DNA of 64,000 nt from Limnohabitans sp. MORI2 (GTDB lineage Bacteria > Pseudomonadota > Gammaproteobacteria > Burkholderiales > Burkholderiaceae_C), in NCBI RefSeq assembly GCF_027925025.1, contig NZ_AP027058.1:2480001-2544000 (forward strand), written 5' to 3'. The notes under the pieces were generated by a model. That model was given only the letters and a program-made list of their open reading frames with translations, ran no database searches and was not told the DNA's origin. The position numbers were made by a program, and so were the translations under genes. The first letter of the stretch is position 1. Every line of letters begins with the position of its first letter. Shown piece by piece: positions 34,910-45,226 of the stretch.

Positions 34910-36190
34910 TTAAACGCGAATTTCGCCTTGACCCAACACCACGTATTTCAACGAAGTCAGGCCTTCAATGCCCACGGGGCCGCGCGCGTGGAATTTGTCG
35001 GTTGAAATGCCTATTTCAGCCCCCAAACCGTATTCAAAACCATCTGCAAAGCGGGTGCTGGCATTGACCATCACGCTCGACGAATCGACCTCACGCAAAA
35101 AGCGCTGGGCATGCATGTGATCACGCGTGAGGATGGACTCGGTGTGATGGCTGGAGTAATGGTTGATGTGCGCAATGGCTGCATCCAAACCATCCACCAC
35201 TTTCACGCTGATGATGGGACCTAAATATTCTTCAAACCAATCTTGCTCGGTTGCGTCTTTGAGGTTCGCGCCTTTGACGTGCGTGAGGATGGCTTTGGCT
35301 TCTGGGCAGCAACGCATCTCCACACCTTTGGCAGCGTAGATCGCACCAATCTTTGGCAAAAATTCTGCCGCCACACCACGCGCCACCACCAAGCTTTCGC
35401 TGGCGTTGCAAGGGCTGTACTTTTGCGTCTTGGCGTTGTCAGCCACAACAACGGCCATATCGATGTCGCAAGGGTCGTCCACATAAGTGTGGCAATTGCC
35501 ATCCAAGTGTTTGATGACAGGCACCTTGGCTTCACGGCTGATGCGCTCGATCAAGCCTTTGCCACCGCGCGGAATGATGACATCCACAAACTCAGGCATA
35601 GCAATGAGGTGACCCACAGCTTCGCGGTCGGTGGTCTGTACCAGTTGCACGGCATCGGTGGGTAAGCCGCTTTCGCTCAATGCTTGCTGCACCAACTTGG
35701 CCAATGCCTTGTTGGAATCAATCGCTTCTGAGCCGCCGCGCAAAATGCACGCGTTGCCGCTCTTGATGGACAAAGATGCCGCTTCAATCGTCACATTAGG
35801 ACGGCTTTCGAAAATCATGCCGAACACGCCCAAGGGCACACGCATTTGTCCAACGCGAATGCCGCTGGGTTGCTGCTTCATGCCAATGATTTCACCAATC
35901 ACGTCAGGCATGGCGGCGAGCTGCTCGCAGCCTTGTGCGCAGGTTTCCAACACTTTGGGCGTGAGCTTCAAACGGTCCACCATCGGCGCATCAAGGCCCG
36001 CAGCGATGGCGCGTTCTATGTCTTTGGCATTGTCAACTTGAAGCGAATCGATGTTCTCGCGCAGCAAGGCAGCGAGTTTGCGCAACGCGGCGTTCTTGAC
36101 GGCAGCAGAGGCTTTGGCCATTTGCGCAGACGCAGCTTTGGCTTGTGCGCCCATCGCGTGCATGTGTTCAGCAACATTGAGAGTTGTCAT
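34910..36190 (-). CDS. proA: Gamma-glutamyl phosphate reductase
   Basis: A 426-residue NADPH-dependent enzyme of proline synthesis that reduces gamma-glutamyl phosphate to the semialdehyde. [60 protein letters not shown] (catalytic Cys) and the C-terminal [22 protein letters not shown] are all present. Full length. It is 13 bp after holA on the same strand. proB is not next to it. Confidence 0.97.
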   Translation of the reverse strand: MTTLNVAEHMHAMGAQAKAASAQMAKASAAVKNAALRKLAALLRENIDSLQVDNAKDIERAIAAGLDAPMVDRLKLTPKVLETCAQGCEQLAAMPDVIGEIIGMKQQPSGIRVGQMRVPLGVFGMIFESRPNVTIEAASLSIKSGNACILRGGSEAIDSNKALAKLVQQALSESGLPTDAVQLVQTTDREAVGHLIAMPEFVDVIIPRGGKGLIERISREAKVPVIKHLDGNCHTYVDDPCDIDMAVVVADNAKTQKYSPCNASESLVVARGVAAEFLPKIGAIYAAKGVEMRCCPEAKAILTHVKGANLKDATEQDWFEEYLGPIISVKVVDGLDAAIAHINHYSSHHTESILTRDHMHAQRFLREVDSSSVMVNASTRFADGFEYGLGAEIGISTDKFHARGPVGIEGLTSLKYVVLGQGEIRV

Positions 36191-36203
36191 GTGTGTTTCC
36201 TAG

Positions 36204-37274
36204 TTAAGCATTGCGCGGCATACAAGCGCGGCACAAACGCATGGCCAAACGGTGCAAGGCCTGCCAGTTATCTGCGGGCCATTCTGGCGTTTTCAAACCT
36301 TTGACAATGCCGTCAACCTGATGGGCCGACTGCAACAATTTTTCGAGCATGCCCACGCTCAAGCGCGGCAACACGCGTTCAAACAAGCGCTCGCGCGGAC
36401 CCCAAATGCGCTGCTCGCGCAAGGCCATCGGTAAAGCTTTGCCAGATGCCACAGCATCTTTCACACGCTTCAAGGCGCGGATCTCTTCGGCCAGTGTGTA
36501 GTGCACCAGCACCTCGGCTTCGCCTTCGGCCTTCAAACCATCGAGCATGCGCTGCACGCGCAGGGGCTGCCCACTGAGCACAGCCTCTGAGAGCTTGAAC
36601 ACGTCGTAACGCGCCACATTCAACACCGCGCGCTCCACTTGTTCAAAGCTCAATTCGCCCTCTGGGTACAAGAGCGCGAGCTTTTGAATTTCTTGGTGTG
36701 CAGCCAGCAAGTTACCTTCCACACGCTCAGCAAAAAACTGCAAGGTGTGTTGCCCCGCTTCGCCAGCTGCCACACGTTGTTGTTGTGCGCCTAGTCGCTG
36801 CGCAATCCAAGTGGGTAGTGCATGGCGTTCGATCGGGTCAATCTGCACGCTGATGCCGTTGTTCTCTAACGCGCTGAACCACGCTGAGCTTTTGGTCGCT
36901 TTATCCAGACGCGGCAGCAGCACCACGGTCAGCGTGCTGTCATTGCCAACCGCCAACTCTGCAATTTGTTGCAATGCAGCGCTGCCTTCTTTGCCGGGCT
37001 TGCCCGAGGGAATACGAATTTCAATGAGCTGCTTGTCGGCAAACAAACTCATTGAGCCGCCTGCAGCCAACACCTCGCCCCAATCAAAGTGGGCACCTGC
37101 CACGGTGTACACACTGCGCTCGGTGTAGCCCTGTGCGCGTGCGGTGTGACGCAGTGCGTCTAACGCTTCTTGCTGCAGCAGTGGCTCATCACCATGAAAG
37201 GTGTACAGGCTGCGCAAACCCTTGCTCGCCTGCGCTTGCAAATGGTTGGCAAATTGAGCGCTGGCGACTTGCAT
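36204..37274 (-). CDS. holA: DNA polymerase III delta subunit
   Basis: A 356-residue clamp-loader subunit that opens the beta clamp. TFHGDEPLLQQEALDALRHTAR at ~24 and LIEIRIPSGKPGKEGSAALQ are family motifs of the N-terminal AAA+ domain; the NLLAAHQEIQKLALLYPEG segment and the helical C-terminus complete it. It begins two bases after the lptE stop. The holA-lptE-leuS order is usual in beta- and gammaproteobacteria. Confidence 0.95.
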   Translation of the reverse strand: MQVASAQFANHLQAQASKGLRSLYTFHGDEPLLQQEALDALRHTARAQGYTERSVYTVAGAHFDWGEVLAAGGSMSLFADKQLIEIRIPSGKPGKEGSAALQQIAELAVGNDSTLTVVLLPRLDKATKSSAWFSALENNGISVQIDPIERHALPTWIAQRLGAQQQRVAAGEAGQHTLQFFAERVEGNLLAAHQEIQKLALLYPEGELSFEQVERAVLNVARYDVFKLSEAVLSGQPLRVQRMLDGLKAEGEAEVLVHYTLAEEIRALKRVKDAVASGKALPMALREQRIWGPRERLFERVLPRLSVGMLEKLLQSAHQVDGIVKGLKTPEWPADNWQALHRLAMRLCRACMPRNA

Positions 37275-37276
37275 GA

Positions 37277-37783
37277 TTAGATTTTTCGGATCGAGGCCAA
37301 GCGTCGCTGGATTTGCAACACCAAATCGTTTTCCATGTCGCGGTACAACAGTGCCTCTTCTGACTCTTTAGACAAGGCGCCTGTTTCGTTGAAGTTGATG
37401 TCGCGAGTCAGCAAAATTTCCGTATCGGGAATCAGTTCAATGCCATTGCGTGAGCGAACTCGGAAACGGTAGCGCAAACGCAATTGAAATTCGCGAATCG
37501 CACCGGTTGCTGTGCGACCTACAACGACTTTTTCTCTTAACTCAAACAATTGATCGAAGATCACTTGTGCGCGTTCGATCTGTCGGGGATCAGTGATGAC
37601 CTCCACCTGTCCTGAACCCTCTAGGGCGCGCGTCAGTTTCACACCAAACGGCGAAACGATTGGAATTGAGTTGTAGAGCGTCTCAAAGGCATAACGAGGT
37701 GGCTTACGCAACTCAAAACCACACCCCGCCAGCCCCGCAGCAAGCGCAGTGAACGTCAACCAAGATCGGCGTGTGGTTTGCAT
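37277..37783 (-). CDS. lptE: LPS-assembly lipoprotein LptE
   Basis: A 168-residue outer-membrane lipoprotein that plugs the LptD barrel. The signal ends in a lipobox LAGC (Cys at about 21), and CGFELRKPPRYAFETLYNSIP is the family's opening. Strands and a final helix (ALLYRDMENDLVLQIQRRLASI) fit the LptE fold. The leader begins with TTRRSWLTF, a twin-arginine-like stretch whose significance is uncertain. Eight bases after leuS. Confidence 0.93.
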   Translation of the reverse strand: MQTTRRSWLTFTALAAGLAGCGFELRKPPRYAFETLYNSIPIVSPFGVKLTRALEGSGQVEVITDPRQIERAQVIFDQLFELREKVVVGRTATGAIREFQLRLRYRFRVRSRNGIELIPDTEILLTRDINFNETGALSKESEEALLYRDMENDLVLQIQRRLASIRKI

Positions 37784-37791
37784 ATCAGCCT

Positions 37792-40479
37792 TTAAACAAC
37801 GATGTTGACCAAGCGGCCTGGCACAACGATGACCTTTTTAGGCGCAGCGCCATTGGCTTGCTTGATGAAAGCGTCGGTAGCCAAAGCCGCTTGCTCGATT
37901 TGCTCTTTGCTGGCCGTTGCGCTAACCATGACGGAACCTCGAAGCTTGCCGTTGATTTGCAGCATCAATTCCAACTCATCGCGTTGCAAGGCGCTCTCAT
38001 CCACTTCAGGCCATGCCGTGTCCAACAAATCACCCAATCGGGCAGCGTAGCCCAACTCGACCCACAAGTTGGCGGTGATATGCGGACATGCGGGATAGAG
38101 CATGCGCAGCAAAACAGACACACCTTCACACAACACAGCGTTGTCGCCTTCGCTGCCATCGGCTTTGAAGTCTTCCAAGGCGTTGAGCAACTTCATGCAA
38201 CCCGACACCACGGTGTTGTATTGCATGCGGTCGTAGTCGTAGCTGACTTGTTTCAACACCATGTGCATTTCGCGACGCAAATCGGCGGCTTCTTTGCGTG
38301 CTTTGGCGGCACTCAAGTCGCCAGCGGTGGCAGCTTTAAGTGTTACTTCGTGCTTATGTGCAAAATTCCACACACGGCGCAAGAAGCGGTAGCTACCTTC
38401 CACCGCTGCATCGTTCCACTCCAGCGTGGCTTCGGGCGGCGCGGTGAACATGGTGTACAGACGCGCAGTGTCTGCGCCATAGCGCTCAATCAAGTCTTGC
38501 GGATCCACGCCGTTGTTCTTCGACTTCGACATGGTGCCCACGCCTTCGTAGTCGATGGCAGTGCCCACAGGTAGCAAGCCGTCGCTGCTCTCAGCGGCGT
38601 TTTTGAGCTTAGCGCCCACCACCTTACCTGCGTCGTCGAGCACGTGCTCGACATCGTGTGGCCAGAAATAGTCTTTGCCGCCTTTGGCAGTACGACGTGA
38701 GTAAATGTGGTTGAGCACCATGCCTTGCGTGAGCAGCTTGGTAAAGGGTTCATCCACTTTGACCAAGCCCATGTCGCGCATGACCTTGGTCCAGAAGCGT
38801 GCGTAGAGCAAATGCAAAATCGCGTGCTCAATGCCGCCAATGTATTGGTCCATCGGCGCCCAGTACTGCGCACCCTCGGCCACCATCGCGTCGGTGTTGG
38901 TGGGGTCGCAATAGCGCATGAAGTACCACGACGAGTCCACGAAGGTGTCCATCGTGTCGGTTTCGCGGCGGGCGGGTTTGCCGCACACGGGACAAGTCAC
39001 ACCGGCGTGAAAGCCTTCGTGTTTGTGTAACGGATTGCCAGAGCCATCGGGGATGCAGTCTTGCGGCAGCACCACGGGCAGGTCTTTTTCAGGCACAGGC
39101 ACAGCACCGTGTTCGTCGCAATGGATGATTGGGATTGGGGTGCCCCAGTAGCGTTGACGGCTGATGCCCCAGTCGCGCAAACGCCATGTCGTTTTCTTCT
39201 CGCCCAAGCCTTTGGCGGCGAGCAGCTCGGCCACTTTGTTGACGGCAGCTTTTTGGTTCAGGCCATCGAGTTCGCCAGAGTTGATGCACACGCAGCTTTG
39301 CTTGTCGCCGTACCACTCTTGCCATTCTTTGTTGTTGAAGGCTTGGTCTTTGACCGACACCACTTGTTGGATCGGCAAGTCGTATTTCAAAGCAAACGCA
39401 AAGTCACGTTCGTCATGCGCAGGCACGCCCATGACCGCGCCGTCGCCGTACGACATGAGCACATAGTTGCCCACCCACACTTCGACCTTCGCGCCAGTCA
39501 GTGGATGCGTGACGAACAAGCCCGTGGGCATGCCCTTCTTCTCTTGCGTGGCCAACTCGGCTTCGGTCGTGCCACCGCTCTTGCATTCTTCGAGGAAGGC
39601 AGCCAAGGCGGGATTACTTGCCGCGGCGTGCAACGCGAGTGGATGCTCGGCAGCCACCGCACAAAAAGTGACACCCATGATGGTGTCAGCACGTGTGGTG
39701 AACACATACATCTTGCCGTCACCAATGAGCGCACCGTCTGCGCCCGCAATGTCGTGCGTGAACGCAAAGCGCACACCCTCGCTCTTGCCAATCCAGTTCT
39801 CTTGCATCAAGCGCACTTTGTCGGGCCAGCCGTTCAAGGTGGCTTTGTCGTTGCCCATTTGTACGTGGTCAAGCAACTCTTGTGCGTAGCGTGTGATGTC
39901 GAGGTAGTAGCCAGGAATCTCGCGCTTTTCCACCAACGCGCCGGTACGCCAGCCACGGCCGTCAATCACTTGCTCGTTGGCCAATACAGTTTGGTCGACC
40001 GGGTCCCAGTTCACCACTTGGGTCTTGCGATAGGCGATGCCTTTTTCGAGCATCTTCAAGAAGAGCCACTGGTTCCACTTGTAATACGTCGCATCGCAGG
40101 TAGCCACTTCGCGTGACCAGTCGATGGCCAAACCCATCGCCTGCATTTGCTTCTTCATGTAGGCGATGTTTTCGTAGGTCCACTTGGCAGGTGGCACGCC
40201 GTTTTTGAGGGCGGCGTTTTCGGCGGGCAAGCCAAAGGCGTCCCAGCCCATAGGCATCAACACGTTGTAGCCCTTCATGCGCAGGTTGCGCGTGAGCATG
40301 TCGTTGATGGTGTAGTTGCGCACATGGCCCATGTGCAGCTTGCCGCTGGGGTAAGGCAGCATGGAGCAGGCGTAAAACTTTTTCTTGGACGCGTCTTCGG
40401 TCACGCGGTAAGCGTCGGCTTGGGCCCAAGCGGCTTGAACGGCGCGTTCGACCTCGGTGTGGTTGTATTTGTCTTGCAT
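37792..40479 (-). CDS. leuS: Leucyl-tRNA synthetase
   Basis: An 895-residue class I synthetase. [17 protein letters not shown] is the HIGH motif and [12 protein letters not shown] the KMSKS motif. The editing (CP1) domain contains [22 protein letters not shown] and [33 protein letters not shown] stretch and the C-terminal anticodon-binding region are intact. Full length. Three hairpins lie in the 95 bp upstream; leuS is followed by lptE and holA. Confidence 0.98.
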   Translation of the reverse strand: MQDKYNHTEVERAVQAAWAQADAYRVTEDASKKKFYACSMLPYPSGKLHMGHVRNYTINDMLTRNLRMKGYNVLMPMGWDAFGLPAENAALKNGVPPAKWTYENIAYMKKQMQAMGLAIDWSREVATCDATYYKWNQWLFLKMLEKGIAYRKTQVVNWDPVDQTVLANEQVIDGRGWRTGALVEKREIPGYYLDITRYAQELLDHVQMGNDKATLNGWPDKVRLMQENWIGKSEGVRFAFTHDIAGADGALIGDGKMYVFTTRADTIMGVTFCAVAAEHPLALHAAASNPALAAFLEECKSGGTTEAELATQEKKGMPTGLFVTHPLTGAKVEVWVGNYVLMSYGDGAVMGVPAHDERDFAFALKYDLPIQQVVSVKDQAFNNKEWQEWYGDKQSCVCINSGELDGLNQKAAVNKVAELLAAKGLGEKKTTWRLRDWGISRQRYWGTPIPIIHCDEHGAVPVPEKDLPVVLPQDCIPDGSGNPLHKHEGFHAGVTCPVCGKPARRETDTMDTFVDSSWYFMRYCDPTNTDAMVAEGAQYWAPMDQYIGGIEHAILHLLYARFWTKVMRDMGLVKVDEPFTKLLTQGMVLNHIYSRRTAKGGKDYFWPHDVEHVLDDAGKVVGAKLKNAAESSDGLLPVGTAIDYEGVGTMSKSKNNGVDPQDLIERYGADTARLYTMFTAPPEATLEWNDAAVEGSYRFLRRVWNFAHKHEVTLKAATAGDLSAAKARKEAADLRREMHMVLKQVSYDYDRMQYNTVVSGCMKLLNALEDFKADGSEGDNAVLCEGVSVLLRMLYPACPHITANLWVELGYAARLGDLLDTAWPEVDESALQRDELELMLQINGKLRGSVMVSATASKEQIEQAALATDAFIKQANGAAPKKVIVVPGRLVNIVV

Positions 40480-40495
40480 GGAATCAGTCAGAGAA

Positions 40496-40561
40496 CCCCG
40501 TCTTGTGCGGGGAGCGGCGCCTTAAACAGCCAAGGCGCATCAAGCCTAGATTTTAGGCTTG
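40496..40561 (-). promoter_or_regulatory. Three tandem hairpins between exbD and leuS
   Basis: In reading order on the minus strand: an 8-bp stem (arms 40541-40548 and 40554-40561, CAAGCCTA with TAGGCTTG), a 7-bp stem (40517-40523 and 40532-40538, GCGCCTT with AAGGCGC) and a 5-bp stem (40496-40500 and 40508-40512, CCCCG with CGGGG). None is followed by a T-run. They may end the exbBD transcript, or form the leuS leader. I see no T-box or leucine-rich leader peptide. Confidence 0.4.
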
Positions 40562-40574
40562 GTTCGGGGGCAAA

Positions 40575-41027
40575 TCAGGGCTGGGCCGAGGGCTGCTTCC
40601 GCTCGATCACAAAGCCAATGCGGCTCATGCCAGCTTGTTGCGCCAAGCCCATGACTTCGACCACTTTGCCGTAGGGCACGCGCTCGTCGGCACGCAGCTG
40701 AACTTCAGGCAATTCGCCGTGGTCCATGGCCAAAGCCTTGGAGGCTTGGGCGTTGAGGTTGCGCTTGAGCTCGTCCAGCGTCACCGCCGTGTCGTCCAAA
40801 TACACCTTGGCTTTGGCATCGATGCTGAGCTTGATGAATCGCGGCGGCGCACTGCTGGCCTGTGCGCCCTCAGTCTTAGGCAAATCCAGCTTCAAGGCGC
40901 TGACCATGAGTGGCGCGGTGATGATGAAGATGACCAGCAAGACCATCATCACATCGACCAAAGGGGTGACGTTGATATCGCTCATGGGCGTTTGCCCAGG
41001 CGTGCGCTCAAAACGTCCAAAGGCCAT
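40575..41027 (-). CDS. exbD: ExbD/TolR biopolymer transport protein
   Basis: A 150-residue bitopic protein. SDINVTPLVDVMMVLLVIFIITAP at residues 16-39 contains the conserved membrane Asp that carries protons, preceded by the family N-terminal motif. The periplasmic part has the TolR-type fold (VQLRADERVPYGKVVEVMGLAQQAG). Its start shares one base with the exbB stop. No tonB or tolA adjoins, so whether it powers TonB or Tol cannot be decided from context. Confidence 0.93.
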   Translation of the reverse strand: MAFGRFERTPGQTPMSDINVTPLVDVMMVLLVIFIITAPLMVSALKLDLPKTEGAQASSAPPRFIKLSIDAKAKVYLDDTAVTLDELKRNLNAQASKALAMDHGELPEVQLRADERVPYGKVVEVMGLAQQAGMSRIGFVIERKQPSAQP

Positions 41028-41653
41028 CAGAGCGCTCGCAAATCGTGGGCAAAGCCTTCTAGCTCTTGCTCCAAGCGGTTGATGACACGACCCATCACAT
41101 TAAAGGCAAGCACAGCGGGTAAAGCCACAGCCAAACCTGCGGCGGTCATGACCAAGGCTTCGCCCACAGGACCAGCCACGCGTTCGATGGTGAGCTGACC
41201 CGCCGTGGCGATGCCTGTCAGTGCGTGATAAATCCCCCACACCGTGCCGAGCAAACCCACAAACGGAGAAGTAGAACCAACGGTGGCCAACAGCACTTGC
41301 CCTGACTGCAAACGGTGCAACACGCCATGCAAGGCATCGCGCAACACGCGGGTGCGTTGGGCCGACACATCGCCTTGTGCGCCTAGGGTGCCTGGCATGA
41401 GTTGCTGATTGGCTTGCGCCAAAGGCAACAAGACGGCGATGCGCTCGACAGATGCCAATGCTTGAAGCCCTTGTTGCACATCACGCGCCTGCCAAAAAGC
41501 AGCTTTCGCCTGAACAACATCCGCGCTCACGCGATGCAGCAGCCATGCTTTGTAAAAAATAACCGTCCAGCTGGCCACCGACATGACCAACAAAGCCAAC
41601 GCCAACGTCGCACTGAGCGCATCACCTTGCAGGGCTGCAGAAAAAAAGTCCAT
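41027..41653 (-). CDS. exbB: ExbB/TolQ proton-channel protein
   Basis: A 208-residue protein with three helices. SPFVGLLGTVWGIYHALTGI and VAGPVGEALVMTAAGLAVALPAVLAFN are the two most conserved stretches of TolQ/ExbB, the latter with the pore-lining Thr/Ala. It forms the motor with the ExbD protein encoded one base downstream. It follows dapB closely on the same strand. This is the ordinary chromosomal pair; compare the divergent ExbB/ExbD-like genes at 5322-6706. Confidence 0.94.
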   Translation of the reverse strand: MDFFSAALQGDALSATLALALLVMSVASWTVIFYKAWLLHRVSADVVQAKAAFWQARDVQQGLQALASVERIAVLLPLAQANQQLMPGTLGAQGDVSAQRTRVLRDALHGVLHRLQSGQVLLATVGSTSPFVGLLGTVWGIYHALTGIATAGQLTIERVAGPVGEALVMTAAGLAVALPAVLAFNVMGRVINRLEQELEGFAHDLRAL

Positions 41654-41658
41654 GCCGA

Positions 41659-42477
41659 TTAACGCAGATTCAATACATCAAACATGTCAAACAGACCGGT
41701 CTTCTTGTTCGCCAAGAAACTGGCCGCACGCAAACTGCCTTGCGCATACGTGGCGCGGCTGGATGATTTGTGCGTGATTTCAATGCGCTCACCAATCCCG
41801 GCGAACAACACGGTGTGATCACCCACGATGTCACCGCCACGAATGGTGGAAAAGCCGATGGTCGAAGGGTCGCGTTCACCGGTGTGACCATAACGCTCAT
41901 AAACGGCGCAATCTTTGAGGTCGCGGCCAATGGCGTCGGCAATCACCTCGCCCATTTTCAAAGCAGTGCCTGATGGGGCATCTACCTTGTGGCGGTGGTG
42001 GGCTTCGATGATTTCAATGTCGTAGCCTGTGGGCATGGCTTGGGCAGCCATTTGCAACAACTTCAAAGTCACATTCACACCCACGCTCATGTTGGGGGCC
42101 ATGACGATGGCGATGTCTTTGGCAGCGTCGGCGATTTCTGCTTTTTGTTCGTCTGTAAAACCTGTTGTGCCAATCACCAACTTCACGCCCAATTCGCGGC
42201 AAATTTTCAAATGCGCCAGCGTACCTTCAGGGCGTGTGAAATCAATCAGTACTTGGCTGTTTTGCAAACCCTTGCGCACATCCGCCTCAATGTTGACGCC
42301 ACTGGCTTGACCCAAAAATCCGGTGGCGTCATTGCCAATACCGGGGCTTGAAGGCACATCCAAAGCGCCCGCCAATTGACAGGTGGGATCGTTGCGCACC
42401 GCCTCAATCAACATGTGGCCCATGCGACCACTTGCGCCAGCGATGGCGATTTTCAAAATTTCAGGAGTTGGGGCCAT
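41659..42477 (-). CDS. dapB: 4-hydroxy-tetrahydrodipicolinate reductase
   Basis: A 272-residue NAD(P)H-dependent enzyme of lysine and diaminopimelate synthesis. [18 protein letters not shown] is the nucleotide-binding motif, [10 protein letters not shown] and [15 protein letters not shown] are family stretches, and [17 protein letters not shown] contains the catalytic His and Lys. Full length. It lies between bamE (22 bp upstream) and exbB (5 bp downstream). Confidence 0.98.
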   Translation of the reverse strand: MAPTPEILKIAIAGASGRMGHMLIEAVRNDPTCQLAGALDVPSSPGIGNDATGFLGQASGVNIEADVRKGLQNSQVLIDFTRPEGTLAHLKICRELGVKLVIGTTGFTDEQKAEIADAAKDIAIVMAPNMSVGVNVTLKLLQMAAQAMPTGYDIEIIEAHHRHKVDAPSGTALKMGEVIADAIGRDLKDCAVYERYGHTGERDPSTIGFSTIRGGDIVGDHTVLFAGIGERIEITHKSSSRATYAQGSLRAASFLANKKTGLFDMFDVLNLR

Positions 42478-42499
42478 GATGGGTAGGCTCTTTCAGTCT

Positions 42500-43036
42500 T
42501 CAACGGGTCGCTTCGAGCGACGGATAAGAAACGGGGGCAGCAGGCGCTGCGGGCTGAGGTGCACTCGGTGTGGCTTTAGCCGGGAATTTGGCTAAATCAG
42601 CCTCACTGGCTTTGAGTTCGGGCAACTTAACGGGCGCGCGACGTGTGTCGAGCCGTGCCGCAAACTCTGCCTCAGTTGGCAATGGATCACCCTCCACACG
42701 GTCTAAATGATCACCCTTGAAAAACACACTGAAACGACGCTGCTGTGGCTCAGCACCCTGACGGCGAATGGTGAAAGCGTAGTCCCAGCGATCGGCATGG
42801 AACAAGCTGGTAACCAAGGGAGTCCCCAAGACATCGCGCACAGCCTGGCGCGGCATGCCGGCACGCAAAGCTTGCACTTGTTCGCGTGACACAAAGTTAC
42901 CCTGCACAACCTCTGGCTTGTAAATCACTTCGGTCGAACATGCGACAAGCCCCAAGCAAACCAGCAAGGACGACAAGGCGACCATGCGACGTGGGTGCCC
43001 CAAAAATTTCGAAGCATTTCGACAAGATTCAAACAT
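42500..43036 (-). CDS. bamE: Outer-membrane assembly lipoprotein BamE (OmlA/SmpA)
   Basis: A 178-residue lipoprotein of the BAM complex. A long basic N-terminus leads to VALSSLLVCLGLVACS with a LVAC lipobox; the BamE core NFVSREQVQALRAGMPRQAVRDVLGTP then WDYAFTIRRQGAEPQQRRFSVFF is clear. A Pro/Ala-rich C-terminal tail of ~50 residues is an extension. ATG 43036 was chosen; ATG 42985 (directly at the hydrophobic core) or 43111 are alternatives. In many Burkholderiales, fur sits next to this gene; here it does not. Confidence 0.9.
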   Translation of the reverse strand: MFESCRNASKFLGHPRRMVALSSLLVCLGLVACSTEVIYKPEVVQGNFVSREQVQALRAGMPRQAVRDVLGTPLVTSLFHADRWDYAFTIRRQGAEPQQRRFSVFFKGDHLDRVEGDPLPTEAEFAARLDTRRAPVKLPELKASEADLAKFPAKATPSAPQPAAPAAPVSYPSLEATR

Positions 43037-43083
43037 GGTGTGAAAGGCCGAAAAAGGCGCTGTGGCTAGGATGCGTTCATTGT

Positions 43084-43103
43084 AGCGGCGGGGCTGCGCC
43101 GCT
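43084..43103 (-). repeat. Hairpin between hprK and bamE
   Basis: AGCGGCG and CGCCGCT, a perfect 7-bp GC-rich inverted repeat with a 6-nt loop, in the 80-bp gap between the hprK stop and the chosen bamE start. No T-run follows in the direction of hprK transcription. It may end the hprK transcript imperfectly or lie in the bamE leader. Confidence 0.3.
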
Positions 43104-43116
43104 GTAGTCATAAGGC

Positions 43117-44064
43117 TTAGCCTTGTTGCATTGCGCGTTGGTGACGGGCGATGAATTCTTGGTAAGTGTCCACACCTCGCAACTGCAAGATGGAGTTGCG
43201 CACCGCAGCCTCCACCAACACCGCAATGTTTCGACCGGCCACCACTTGAATCACCACTTTGCGAACCGGCACACCCAACACATCTTGGGTCAAAGGCTCA
43301 TGCGGCAAGCGCTCGTAATCGCGCTCTAGGGTCTCTTTGCGCACCAAATGGACGATGAGCTTGAGGCGCATTTTGCGGCGCACAGCTGTCTCGCCAAAAA
43401 TGGCCCGAATGTCCAACAAGCCAATGCCACGCACTTCGAGCAAGTTTTGAAGCAGCTCTGGGCAACGGCCCTCTACGGTCGTTTGGTTGATGCGGTACAA
43501 ATCCACCGCATCGTCAGCCACCAAGCCGTTGCCGCGAGAAATCAACTCCAAGCCCAGCTCGCTCTTGCCCAAACCAGACTCGCCCGTGATCATCACGCCC
43601 AAGCCCAAAATATCCATGAACACACCGTGCATGGTGGTGCGATCGGCAAAGTGTTTGGACAAATAGGCACGCAACAAATCGATGACAAACGCCGCCGACT
43701 CATGTGTGGCAAACAATGGAATTTGTGCACGTTCGCACATGGCCACCAACGCTTCTGAAGGCTGCTGCCCATCGGCCAACACCAACATCGGCGGCTCAAG
43801 CGTCACGATCCGGGCAATACGACGTGCGCTGTCTTCAGGAGAGGCTTTGCTAACGTAATTGGCCTCACGCTCACCCATCACCTGCACACGGTAAGGATGG
43901 ATGTAGTTGAGATAGCCCACCAAATCAGCGCCTGAACGGGCGCTTCGTACAGCAACTTCGTCAAAGTGACGCTCTGACGCGCCTAACCCGGCAATCCATT
44001 CCCAACGCAAACGACCGCGGAAGGCTTCAAACAGCACATCCGCGCTGATGACCGATGGCCTCAC
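43117..44064 (-). CDS. hprK: HPr kinase/phosphorylase
   Basis: A 315-residue enzyme that phosphorylates and dephosphorylates Ser46 of HPr. The Walker A is [17 protein letters not shown], followed by [13 protein letters not shown] and the HprK signature [19 protein letters not shown]. It starts with GTG overlapping the ptsN stop (GTGA), so the two are coupled. With ptsN it belongs to the nitrogen-PTS signalling set; the ptsH gene is not in the window. Confidence 0.96.
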   Translation of the reverse strand: MRPSVISADVLFEAFRGRLRWEWIAGLGASERHFDEVAVRSARSGADLVGYLNYIHPYRVQVMGEREANYVSKASPEDSARRIARIVTLEPPMLVLADGQQPSEALVAMCERAQIPLFATHESAAFVIDLLRAYLSKHFADRTTMHGVFMDILGLGVMITGESGLGKSELGLELISRGNGLVADDAVDLYRINQTTVEGRCPELLQNLLEVRGIGLLDIRAIFGETAVRRKMRLKLIVHLVRKETLERDYERLPHEPLTQDVLGVPVRKVVIQVVAGRNIAVLVEAAVRNSILQLRGVDTYQEFIARHQRAMQQG

Positions 44065-44525
44065 GACTGCACCGCGTTCCAGGTGGAGATGATGCGGTGG
44101 AGTTCCGCCGCGTCATCGCAGGTTTTGATTTTTTCGCGCAAGCCCGTGTCGCTCAGCAGCTCGGCGATTTCAGACAAGATTTCCAGATGCTTCTGTGTTG
44201 ACGCCTCAGGCACCAACAAAAAGATCAACAGATTCACTGGTTTTTCATCGGGCGCGTCAAAGCCAATGGCTTGCTCCAACTGGAACACAGCGGCCATGGG
44301 AGACTTCAAGCCCTTGATGCGGCCATGTGGAATCGCCACGCCATGCCCCAGGCCCGTCGAGCCCAAGCGCTCTCGCGCAAACAAGCTCTCGGCCACCAAG
44401 GCGCGGTTGAGGCCATGGAGGCCTTCAAATAGCAAGCCCGCCTCTTCAAAGGCGCGCTTTTTACTGGTGACCTCAACATGCACAAGAACTTGTGCTGCAG
44501 GAAGAATGGAAGCTAGGCGGTTCAT
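44061..44525 (-). CDS. ptsN: Nitrogen-PTS EIIA component PtsN
   Basis: A 154-residue regulator, EIIA-Ntr. [18 protein letters not shown] holds the phosphorylatable His. [26 protein letters not shown] is the conserved central segment. The start was placed at ATG 44525, which gives the usual MNRLASILP beginning; a GTG seven codons earlier is unlikely. It lies 90 bp after hpf with a terminator-like hairpin between, and overlaps hprK. Confidence 0.94.
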   Translation of the reverse strand: MNRLASILPAAQVLVHVEVTSKKRAFEEAGLLFEGLHGLNRALVAESLFARERLGSTGLGHGVAIPHGRIKGLKSPMAAVFQLEQAIGFDAPDEKPVNLLIFLLVPEASTQKHLEILSEIAELLSDTGLREKIKTCDDAAELHRIISTWNAVQS

Positions 44526-44573
44526 GATTGAGCGCAGATTATGCACCTACAAAATAACAAGCCCCAAAACGAC

Positions 44574-44598
44574 AAAACCGCCGGATTCCGGCGGTTTT
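44574..44598 (-). terminator. Intrinsic terminator-like hairpin between hpf and ptsN
   Basis: A perfect 11-bp stem (AAAACCGCCGG and CCGGCGGTTTT) with a 3-nt loop, giving a short T-run on the minus strand. It is positioned to reduce read-through from hpf into ptsN. Confidence 0.7.
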
Positions 44599-44615
44599 GA
44601 GAAGTTTGTACCTGC

Positions 44616-44945
44616 TTACATCAGGCGCTTCGGACTGGCATGGTGGTGGTTTTGTAAACGGTCTTTGTGTTTGACCACCTGTCGGTCCAGTTTGTCCATC
44701 AGCTCGTCCACGGCGGCGTACATGTCTTCATGCGCGCTTTCGGCAAACATGTCGTTGCCTTTGACGTGGATATTGCATTCGGCCTTTTGACGACGCTCTT
44801 TCTCGGTTTGGTTCTCAATGCTAAGCAGCACCTTCACGTCCACCACTTGATCGAAATGTCGGGTTATGCGGTCTAACTTGCCTTCCACATAGGTGCGCAA
44901 GGCGGGAGTTACTTCAAGATGGTGACCACTGATCGTCAAGTTCAT
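44616..44945 (-). CDS. hpf: Ribosome hibernation promoting factor (HPF/YfiA)
   Basis: A 109-residue protein of the short HPF class that stalls idle ribosomes. [27 protein letters not shown] is the N-terminal signature; the double beta-alpha fold continues to [27 protein letters not shown] lies six bases before the ATG. It heads the hpf-ptsN-hprK set. rpoN, its usual upstream neighbour, is not here but at 14862-16433. Confidence 0.96.
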   Translation of the reverse strand: MNLTISGHHLEVTPALRTYVEGKLDRITRHFDQVVDVKVLLSIENQTEKERRQKAECNIHVKGNDMFAESAHEDMYAAVDELMDKLDRQVVKHKDRLQNHHHASPKRLM

Positions 44946-45056
44946 AAAAACCTCCATTGGTGAGTTAGCGCTTTCACTATGCCCCTAGCCTTGGGAAAAG
45001 GCAATGGGTAGAACTCAAAAACCGATCAAAAACCCACTACGGAAAACCCCTAGAGG

Positions 45057-45200
45057 GCACCGCTACGGTGCGATAATCTGATCCACATCAACAGCGGAGC
45101 TATCTCCTTGGAAACCTACCCTAGTCGGTAGCTTTCGGATCGCATCAGGCCCTTTAAGCGCTGCGCGAATTCGAAAGCTGCATTTTTCACCCTTCGAATT
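45057..45200 (+). promoter_or_regulatory. Structured leader candidate upstream of corA
   Basis: The 281-bp gap before corA contains several perfect helices: GCACCG/CGGTGC (45057-45071), CTACC/GGTAG (45116-45131) enclosed by a possible CAGCG/CGCTG pair (45092-45096 with 45159-45163), and AATTCGAA/TTCGAATT (45168-45175 with 45193-45200) about 17 nt before the AAGGA ribosome site. A cation-responsive leader would make sense for a Mg2+ channel gene. It does not match the M-box or the Salmonella mgtA leader as I know them. Confidence 0.45.
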
Positions 45201-45226
45201 TCTGTGCCCCACGCGCAAGGACTGCC

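Noticed and set aside
39061..40116. 351-residue open frame on the + strand
   Set aside because: Antisense to leuS; no recognisable motifs and typical shadow composition.
42985..43117. A fur gene beside bamE, expected from other Burkholderiales
   Set aside because: The interval holds only the bamE leader and a hairpin; no Fur-like frame is present on either strand.
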